From the NCBI RefSeq assembly GCF_035046485.1, contig NC_085137.1, positions 340,308,505 to 340,372,504 on the forward strand: DNA of 64,000 bases, given 5' to 3'. Position 1 is the stretch's first letter. Each line of letters begins with the position of its first letter. Origin of the DNA: Aedes albopictus. Lineage: Eukaryota; Arthropoda; Insecta; Diptera; Culicidae. Below the pieces are notes generated by a model. The model was not told the DNA's origin and ran no database searches. It was given only the letters and a program-made list of their open reading frames with translations. This document shows positions 56,120-64,000 of the stretch, in pieces. The position numbers and the translations under genes were made by a program.

Positions 56120-59100
56120 TGTAGAATTCTTTTTATAATTTCTAGGAAATTCTCCAGGATTACCTCCAGGGACACGGCCAAAAATTACTTTGGGTATTTC
56201 TTTGAAATTTTTTTTCAAAAATTCCTTAAGGAATTTTCCTTGTGACTTCTTCAGGAGTCCGTCAAACAGTGTTTCGAAAGATCCTTCTTAAAACTGGTCT
56301 ACGGGTTTCCTCAGAAATTACTTCCACCATTTTTCTTAGGACTACTTGTGGGATTCTAAAGAAAATTCTATCAAGGATTGCTACATAACTTTATGATTGT
56401 ATTCCTCATGTTTTTTTTTTTCAAACATTTCTTAAGAAATCCCATCTGAAATATTGTCGGATCTTTTTCCAGGAGTTTTTCTTCGGGTTTTCTCTGAAGG
56501 AAAATCTTGAAATTCTCCAAGCAATTATTCCAGGAATTCTTGCAAATGTTTCTTCAAAAGATGCTATTTCAGAAGAAATTGAGCCACAGAATTCGGAGAT
56601 TTATTCAGAAATACCTTTAGAGGTTTCCTTTAGAAATTCTCCCAGAAACTTTTCCAGAAATTATTGCTTGAATTTTCTCCAGGGGTGTCTGCAGGAATTA
56701 CTCCATTTATTCAGGGATTTTCTAGTGATTGTATTTAATAATTCCCAATTGCTCCTTCGGATATCCCTCCAGGAATAGCTTTGCATGTATTCAGGCCTTC
56801 CTTCAGGAAATCTTTCTGTTTTTTTTTTTAATTCGATAGGTTCTTTCAACATTTCCTGTAGAAATAACTCCAGAAGAGTGGTAGTTCGTCCATTTATTGA
56901 GCGACTTCTTCAAGAATTCCACCAGTAACTTTTTTCTCGATTTGTGCAACCAATTTTTAAAAGGTTTATCCAGAAATTTCTTTTAGGATTTCCAGGGTCC
57001 TCTCCATCAATTTATCAAGCATTTTTTTTCATTGAATTATTTGCAGGAATTCTCCAGTAGTCTTGATCAGAGATAAATTAATAAAATGCTAGCGGAATTT
57101 TTTACCAGTAATTCCACCAGATAAAAAATTCAAGAATTTCTTCTAGGAGTTTCTCAAGGGATCTTCAGAAGTTTTTTTAATAGATTTCTTTAGACAATTG
57201 TCCAGGTATGTCTTTGAATTTGCTTCAGGGACTCCTTGAAAAATTCTTCAGTAATGTTTGTTTTATTTCTGGAAGAACTTCTGAAAGTTCCCTAGAGGAA
57301 TGTCTGAACAAATCTGCAGGGGTCTCTAAAGACATCCAAGAAGATATTTTATATGGAACCGCAGGATCAATTTTCGAAAAAAATCCTTGTTTTTCTGCAG
57401 GAATCACCGAGAGAATTTCTCAAAGAGTTCTTAGAGAAACCCTGGGTAGAATTTCCAAAGAAACCTCTGCTGAATTTCTAAAGATTTAGAAGAACATCTG
57501 AAAACGCCTTGAAAAACTGTTTATGATTCCTTACTGAAGCTCTTGAATAAATCCCTTTAATTTTGGAAAAGTTTCTGGCAATATGAATATCTCCTCAAAG
57601 GATTTTTTGAAGCAATTCCAGCAGAAATTTCAGAAAGGACCCCTTTCAGAAATTTCTGAAGAAACCTCCAGCATAATCTTTGTAGTAGTCAAAGAAGGTA
57701 CTTTTGAATGAATCGCTGGAGAAATATCTAAAGAAATTCTTGTAGGAATCACAGGAGGAATTTCTTGAGAACTTCCTGGAGAAATTTCTCCAGGACACCC
57801 TCGGTGGAATTCCTAGGAAAACATTACTGATGAATTTATAGGGAAATTTTTAGAGAAGTTCATTATTTAAACTCTTAGAAAACTATTTGGACGACTTTCT
57901 GATAACAAAATTCTGATGGAATACCTGGAGAAACGCATGGATAACCATCTGCAAAGATCCCTAGAAATAAATTGTTGTTCAGACAGATTTTTTGATTGTT
58001 GTTCAGAGAGATTTGTAGAATTTATGGGATAATCTTTGCTCGAATTTCCAAAGGGATCCTTGTAGAAAATTCTGAAGGAGTTCTTGGACAAACATTCGAT
58101 GAATATTTCAAACGAATCCATACAAGAAGTTCTAAAATAATTCTTATTGAACGGAGGTCCTGAAAGAACGTGTATAAATCTACCTAAAAGAATTCTTGGA
58201 GAAATTCCGGAGACATTTAATAGGGGGATTATTTGCACGATGTTCTGGAGAAATTAAAAAAAAAATATCTAGAAGAATTTCTGAAAAAGTATGTAAAAGA
58301 TTTTCTAAAGAAATCCTAGAAGAATTTTTTGGAAAAACCTTTGATTTTTTTGAAGAATTTTTGAAAGCTTTTCTGAAGGAATACGTGGAAGACGTCCAAA
58401 AAAATGCTACAGATTGCTAAAAAAAACTATGGAGGAATTTTCAAGAGAACCCATGAAAGCTTTCCAGGGGAATTTTTGGAGAAATTTCTGCAGGATCCTC
58501 GAACGAAAACACCGAATAAAATTCAAAACGAAATTCTTAAGCAATCTATGAAAGATGTTGTTAATAATCTGCAACAGAAATTCTGCATTTTTAGGAGAAT
58601 CCATGGAGCAATATAGGAAAGAATCCATGGAAGGTTTTTATTTAATGTTGGTTGTTTTTATTTAGAAGGTTTTAGCTAATTCAGAGCTAGCTCGCCTCTC
58701 TGCAAGGTATTTTTAAGATTTTAAATTAATTTCTGAGGTAATCTCTAGAAAAGTTTGAGAAAATTCTAAAAGAAAATAAGAATTTACCATAGGAACCTTT
58801 CGAAAGCATTGCTGGCCGAATTTCTTGAAAATTCCCCTGGAAGATTTTCCTAAGGAATCACTGGAGAAATTTTAGAAGAAATACACGGAGTTGATTGCAC
58901 TTATGAAGATATAGATGCATGGCTTTCAAATGAATTCTTCAATAATTTTCTGGAAGAATATCTCAAACAGTTTTGAAGGAATTATTCAAGAATTTTTGAA
59001 ATTTCTCTGCTGCAGTCCATGCAAAATTTCCTTAAATCACCTTTTGAGACATTTCGGGGAAATAATATGGGAAATATTTGAACTAAACCCTATAAGAAAC

Positions 59101-59130
59101 TAAAGAAATGCTTCCAGGAAAAACATAATA
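56120..59130. repeat. Old GGAAT-type array with an orientation switch
   Basis: 56120-57200 shows pyrimidine-rich words on the plus strand (TTCTCCAGG, CCTTCAGGAAATC). From about 57230 to 59110 the purine-rich form (GGAATTTCTTGAGAA, TGGAGAAATTTC) takes over. Very degenerate. ORFs such as 57208-57489 and 57867-58238 follow from it. Confidence 0.6.
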
Positions 59131-61533
59131 GTGTGGATGTCCACAAATAAAAAAAAATTAAACCGAAATTCATAAAATTGCGAATTAAAAAGAAACACGT
59201 TTCAGGACATACTTGTTAGAATCCCAAAATGGCCGCCACAATGGCCGACTTTGCACCTACTCACGATATCGATGGCACAAATCTCATCGTAAACAAAACC
59301 AACGCATTTGAGTTTCTCATTATAAACTTATTACTTACAAGTGAGCAAGAACAGAATAATAAAATACACTGTTGTTTGGAGCTTGCTTTTCGAGGTTTGT
59401 GCGTCCCAAGTTCTGATGCACTGTTGATGCGGGTTTCAAGACGTTTGTCCTCAAATCAATTTCAGATGACGAAAAATGATATTTTGATTAAATTTAAAAA
59501 TATGGGTATTAGAGGTATATAAAGCTTTTATTAGTATTCTACAAGAATTGGAAAAAGTTAAATGATGATAAAAATACAGACTGAAAATGGCAATAGATAC
59601 ACTAGGCTGCTTACAGCAATTTTACTTTTTGAAAGATTTCGCTCTTCAGAGTTCAAATACAATACATTGACTGCTTTGCACACCGAAATTTATATTTTGC
59701 TTAATGTCACCCAGCTGTTCTAAATATTGCAATTTTTTCGTCATGTAAGTTTTCATAGCTATTGCCTTTTAACCATATGTATATTTGCGCAGCGAAACCG
59801 ACACAGTTATCTTCACCGAGAACTGTCCCATCGGTGCATCATCGGTGAGGTCCGTTTCGTATCGACGTTTCAAGGGTGGCATGCGACCGACCCGTCACGG
59901 CCAAGTCATGTTTGCCCCGCTGTGGTCTAATTAGTGGCATTTCCCGGAACATTCGGAGCCTCCAGTTCACCTATGCGTTGTGTTGCGTTGTTTACGGTGG
60001 CAACCGCGGCCAATAGTCACCGCAATTGAGCTGCATTTGCAATTGTGCATTCTCTTCTCTCGCTCTACTAGGTAGTGTGTCATTGAACGTTTCAATTTAG
60101 CCGCCGGCGACCGCGGCGCGGTGTGGTACATACAGGAGCCTTTCTGTCAGTTGTCCGAGAACACATGTCACTCGGCTTATTTTTCTGCTTATGTTGAAAA
60201 CATCCGCGTTTCGGTTCTTGGACTTTTTCTGCTCGATGAAGTGAACGCAAAAAAAATAACCGCAGCGTTGAACAACAGTTGCGCTTTTTCTTCGGAACTG
60301 CCCCTAGCGATTTGGGTTTCACGTTCAATTCCAGTTGTTGAATTTGGGTGTGTCCCTTTTCCGAAGAATACGCTTGTGCAGATCGCAGAGGAGATGAGGA
60401 GGTTCCTGTAAGTTGCAACGGAGGCCCTCGGAAGCGATCAATGCTCATATTTTCAACAATAAAAAACATTTTTTCAAGAAAAAAAAATCAATAATTTAAA
60501 AAAAAAATTAAAGAGCAGCAAAGGTGTGCTCTAAACACTAAATAATAATAAATCAGATCACTTAGAATCCTATTGAGTAGTAACCTACTACCTTGCATTA
60601 TGGCAATAATTTGTACACTATATCTAAAGAATACTGAATGAATAATTCTTCGTACAATCGATGAGTATAGTAATCAACACAATTTATTCTAAAGTAATAT
60701 CGGCATGTAAGCGAATTTTTATAATTTTTAAACCTCAAACACGAAGCCATGATCTTCGGTGCTGCTTTAACAGCATAAACAAACTTCCATTCATGATTTC
60801 AGTTGATGTCCACAAAACAAGTAGACGCCGCGCCACATTTGGCGCTGCGTTGTGTCTGCTACTCCTGATCGCTAATTGCCGCGATCATTCATCATTGTAA
60901 AACCAAGTCTCATTAATGAATGGCCATGGGCCGAGTTCTGAGGAAAGGATTCACCCATTTATATACGCGCAATAAAAGAAATTCGCGAAAAAATAAGGCA
61001 AACTCCGTCTGGGTCGAATGAAGACCCAGAACATTAGGCTCTAGCGCCCCCGGACAAAAAGGGCACATTTGGGACCTGATATCATTCGGATGAATGGGGA
61101 GCCACGGAGGGATTCGCGCCGTCATCAGGAGGAGATGAAATTTATCTAAATCGGAAATATAAAACACAATTTAATTAGTACTTTGGTCGGGAAGTTGGTC
61201 AGCGCCGTCGATTGATCATTTGCCGTCTGATGGCTGTCTGTGCGACTCAGGTCGGGCGAATCGGGTTGGCTTTGTTTCTGGCGTGCTGCGAGTCTTTATT
61301 TGATTAGCACCTTGGGCTGTTCTATGAATTCGTGCGAATTTGCACAATATGCTCTGGTGTAGTGGGTATCAAAGTATGACCATTACTTATATGCGTGTTC
61401 CCGTTTTCTGGATCACTTTACTCTAACATTACGCTTAGAAAAGTTAAATCAACATGGTAGCTAATCGAGAACTTTTAATAGCAATTGAAAACCTCCATAT
61501 TTCGTGAGTACTTCCTTATCAGTTATTTAGCTA
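59131..61533. other. Mostly single-copy-looking stretch, no gene supported
   Basis: A 97-codon ORF (59229-59522) starts in AATGGCCGCCACAATGGCC-type sequence and has no known domain. 59780-60420 is GC-rich, with ORFs of 96 and 125 codons overlapping on opposite strands. 60470-60510 is A-rich. No repeats with defined ends. It may be host intergenic sequence. Confidence 0.45.
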
Positions 61534-61789
61534 CAGGGGATACTCAAAATAATCCCAGATAACATTTTGGTCCATATAATTTGTTCTATACACCACGATA
61601 TATATACCAAATCAATCGCTTAAGATGCACAAAACTGCTATATGCGTACCAAAGTGGAGGCCATATACGCACTACTGACGACTTTTATTGACTTCCTCTG
61701 ATCACAAATACGATACCATATTATTGATTATTCTAACGACTTTTTTTTACTTGCTGTGGTCAATAATACGATCCCCCATTACCGCTGAA

Positions 61790-61880
61790 AAAAAAAAGAA
61801 AAAAAAGTTGCCAACCAGTCTTGAACACATGACCTTCGGATTGGGAATCAACTCTCCTACCACTGAACCAGCGACACATC
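61790..61880 (-). repeat. tRNA-like sequence with T-run terminator
   Basis: The minus strand reads GTCGCTGGTTCAGTGGTAGG (A-box-like TGGTTCAGTGG), GTGTTCAAGAC (weak B box), and ends GGCAACTTTTTTTTC. The arms do not pair as in a working tRNA. Probably a decayed tRNA or SINE head. Confidence 0.4.
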
Positions 61881-61999
61881 CTTGGATGGTGCAGTAAATT
61901 TGATCATTTTATTCTTCTATATGTATTGACCGCCAGCTAGCTACTATGCTGAGGTGAAAATTTTCACAAAGTCATAGAGATTCTGAGTAACACTTTTCT

Positions 62000-62697
62000 A
62001 GCAAGATATATGATCTGTCAGATTGGTTTTACTCTTCCTGATCATCTTGCCAATCAAAACAAATGAACGCGTTCGAAAGGTCATACTGGTGCAGAAAAGT
62101 GGTGTCGCGGAAAAGTTCACGGAAAAGTTCGCTGAAATCGACTTCGCGGGACGGTCGCGGGAAAATCCAGTGCTAGTGATAGTGGTATGCAGTTCCGAAT
62201 AAATATATGACCGAGGGCACGGTCCGTGGAAGGCACCTTGTGATGCCACCATGGCCCGGGAGTAGCTGCTAAATCGAATCCTGTACAGTGGCGCTTGTGA
62301 GCCGTGACGAAATCAAGTGCAGCCGATCATTTTTAGTGCTTTGACGCGGGGATTATAAATTAAGAATTATTCTTATCGGTGCTGCTGGGATGTGAAAAGT
62401 TTGTGGGCACGCTGAATTTGCAGTATTGTGAAGTGACGCAGTGAGAAAAGTACATATAAACACCCGATCGCTTGGAATACTCAGGCGGCGAAGATGTTTG
62501 GGTTCGTGTGTGGGGATGATTTACTCTGACAAGTTGCTGCAAGTGCACCCGAAAGTGTGAAAGGTCGTTAAGCACCACGACTGATTTTGAAGCAAATTTT
62601 CAATGCGTTCGCCAACAGCTCTGGTCTAGAGTTTTCTCAGAAAGTGCTTGTATAGTATGTAAGATTCATCAAGAGAAAGTAGAATTTTGGGTGAAGG
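62000..62697 (+). other. Candidate non-coding first exon ending at a splice donor
   Basis: The stretch is less AT-rich than its neighbours and has the texture of an insect 5' untranslated region: GCGGAAAAGTTCACGGAAAAG, GTGAAGTGACGCAGTGAG, AAGTGCACCCGAAAGTGTG. It ends TGGGTGAAG|GTAAGT, a near-consensus donor (donor GT at 62698). The ATGs inside open only short ORFs (62493, 12 codons; 62603, 9 codons). A TATA-like ATTATAAATTAAG occurs at 62351. The transcription start is not defined. Alternatively it is the inside of an element bounded by the inverted CAGGGGATACTCAAA words at 61534 and 63366. Confidence 0.35.
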
Positions 62698-63675
62698 TAA
62701 GTTTACGTCATGAAACGAGCTAATTTTTCACTATATGTGACTTGCTTTGCCTGCAGCACAGATAGTCGCTGAAGAATCGCTAATTGATTTAAAAACAACT
62801 TATTTTGTCACATTGTCAACGTGATGTGATATTTTGTGCGATTCTGATATTTGACGTATTAGAATGCGATATTGAACATACATCCTATTACGATATGTGG
62901 TTAACTGGGAACTAGAACAGGTAAAATTTTCACTTTTCAAAAAATGTTCTACTTGCTGTAACTTTTCGAAAAGGGTTTTGAATAAATTGGTAGTATATTA
63001 GAAAAATAATCCAATCGTAATAATTTTTTTTTCATGTAAAGAATTTTGAGTTTTGTCAAAAGTTTTTGATAGCTCATTATATAAGTCATAAATGGACAAA
63101 ATTTTATTGCATACGGTTCATTGAATCCGGAGATATAACAGCTCAAAGTTGGATATCGGATAATTATACCTTTTTCTAGAACCTTTATAACTTCGTGTAG
63201 AAATGCCCGATCTTTTCCAAATTTTGACCACTGATACAGAACTAGTTGATGAACTTACAGTAAAAATTTGAGAATATTTGATGCCCTTTTCGAAAAGATA
63301 CAGCGAGTTGAACATTTTTTGAAAAGTGAAAATTTTAAATATCCCAGTTACTTTGAGTATCCCCTGTTTGTCAAGTTGACGGTTTACCTTGCGTGTTATC
63401 ACTGGTATTATTACTCATCAATCCTTGATGCATTCTTCAGCAAAGCTGTGGATCTACTGAAAAAAAGTGCTTATGTAACTTTACAATTGGCCGATTTAGA
63501 TCAATTTATCAGAGCAAGCTTAAGGTGGTTCAAGGAATAGAAGCTATCTGGCTGTATTTTTAAGGCCTTAAAAACGCTAATCTACTTTGCCAGAGACGAA
63601 TTTCTAATTCCTGTTCTCTCTCACGAAATCAGAAGTTAAAAATATAAAATTTTGAATTAATCTAGAATCAATTAT
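62698..63675. other. Possible first intron with a MITE
   Basis: It follows the GTAAGT donor. Its main content is the inverted-repeat element at 62905-63366. The 90-codon ORF at 63268-63540 runs out of that element and is unsupported. Confidence 0.35.
62905..63366. mobile_element. MITE with about 90-bp arms, CAGGGGATACTCAAA tip
   Basis: AAAATTTTCACTTTTCAAAA, ATGTTCTACTTGCTGTAAC and TTTTCGAAAAGGG at the left are mirrored at 63270-63345. The right tip extends to TTTGAGTATCCCCTG. The left tip is eroded. The tip word occurs alone at 61534-61548 as well. Confidence 0.6.
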
Positions 63676-63755
63676 CAATTAAAACCGGCTACTCAGTCTT
63701 GAACTTACAATTGTTGTTTATTACTTGCCCAACGTTTCAACACGGGGTTAGTGTT
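63676..63755. mobile_element. Half copy of the AATTAAAACCGG hairpin element
   Basis: CAATTAAAACCGGCTACTCA, GTCTTGAACTTAC and TTGCCCAACGTTTCAACACG follow the order of 12433-12510. The second arm is not seen before the window ends. Confidence 0.6.
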
Positions 63756-63775
63756 TTTTTTTCACCCAACGATAT

Positions 63776-63950
63776 GGGGCTGTCCATAAACCACGTGGTC
63801 ATGAGGGGAGAAGGGGGGGGGGGGTTCGGCCAATGATCATTTTGTATGGACAAATAAAAAATTTTGTATGGACTAATGAACACGCGGGGGGGGGGGGGGG
63901 GGGGGTTGAAAAGTCCCAAAAAAATGACCACATGGTTTATGGACAGGCCC
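63776..63950. mobile_element. GGGGCTGTCC-type MITE, copy 3
   Basis: GGGGCTGTCCATAAACCACG at the left and CATGGTTTATGGACAGGCCC at the right, with long G-runs inside (63808-63822, 63885-63905). TAT flanks both ends (63773-63775, 63951-63953), a 3-bp target. Confidence 0.8.
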
Positions 63951-64000
63951 TATCATCCCTATTAACAAGCGATTCTATCTACACTCGATTCAATCATTTC

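Noticed and set aside
1..64000. CRISPR arrays, bacterial operons, ribosome binding sites
   Set aside because: The tandem repeats lack unique equal-length spacers, and the retrotransposons, SINEs and MITEs show a eukaryotic genome.
1..64000. Endogenous viral element
   Set aside because: None of the readable frames showed recognisable polymerase, nucleoprotein or glycoprotein motifs of RNA viruses. The reverse transcriptases are of the non-LTR type.

Overview
This is eukaryotic DNA from a repeat-rich insect genome. The best match is a culicine mosquito of the Aedes type. The clues are several copies of a tRNA-derived SINE that looks like the Aedes element Feilai (A and B boxes, fixed tRNA-unrelated body, AAG-triplet tail), very dense MITEs, and non-LTR retrotransposon fragments ending in short tandem tails. 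I found no complete host protein-coding gene, no CRISPR array, no bacterial operon and no viral protein. Almost everything readable as protein is transposon-derived.

Two large nested structures dominate. (1) At 5.5-12.3 kb a non-LTR retrotransposon fragment has been hit by several DNA elements. The largest is a 5.76-kb transposon (6158-11917) with inverted repeats of about 0.82 kb, an 8-bp target duplication (GGCGGACC), and a minus-strand transposase-like gene from a family I do not recognise, broken by one in-frame stop. Removing the element and one duplication copy restores the host sequence exactly. (2) At 29-38 kb a minus-strand retrotransposon ORF is split by a 7.2-kb TTAA-flanked element (30454-37681) whose ends are CCCACCATCAGT. 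Its two arms are inverted arrays of about 150-bp tandem repeats, and its middle is filled by further nested elements. The host reading frame continues across the TTAA. I see no piggyBac-type transposase inside it.

From left to right: a reverse-transcriptase scrap and an ATTAATGATTA-rich hAT-like MITE (1-1.3 kb); a multi-copy inverted repeat carrying a SINE with a perfect duplication (1.6-5 kb); nested structure 1; a 3.8-kb array of about 12-bp GGAATTCCTGGA-type repeats (14.5-18.3 kb), with weaker relatives at 22-24, 32.7-33, 39.8-40.2 and 56-59 kb; MITEs and a deleted retrotransposon copy (18-25 kb); a quiet stretch (25.7-29 kb); nested structure 2; a 150-bp satellite and a retrotransposon 3' end (40.5-42.2 kb); a second minus-strand retrotransposon interrupted by a SINE and two MITEs (44.3-46.96 kb); more MITEs and word-like repeat arrays (48.6-56 kb); and a GC-richer stretch ending at 62 kb in what may be a non-coding first exon with a GTAAGT splice donor.

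A recurring theme is DNA elements whose ends are TA-flanked G-runs and whose interiors repeat a short G-rich box in both orientations. Several unrelated sequences share this architecture. Coordinates of degenerate repeats are approximate. Target duplications and terminal repeats were read by eye.
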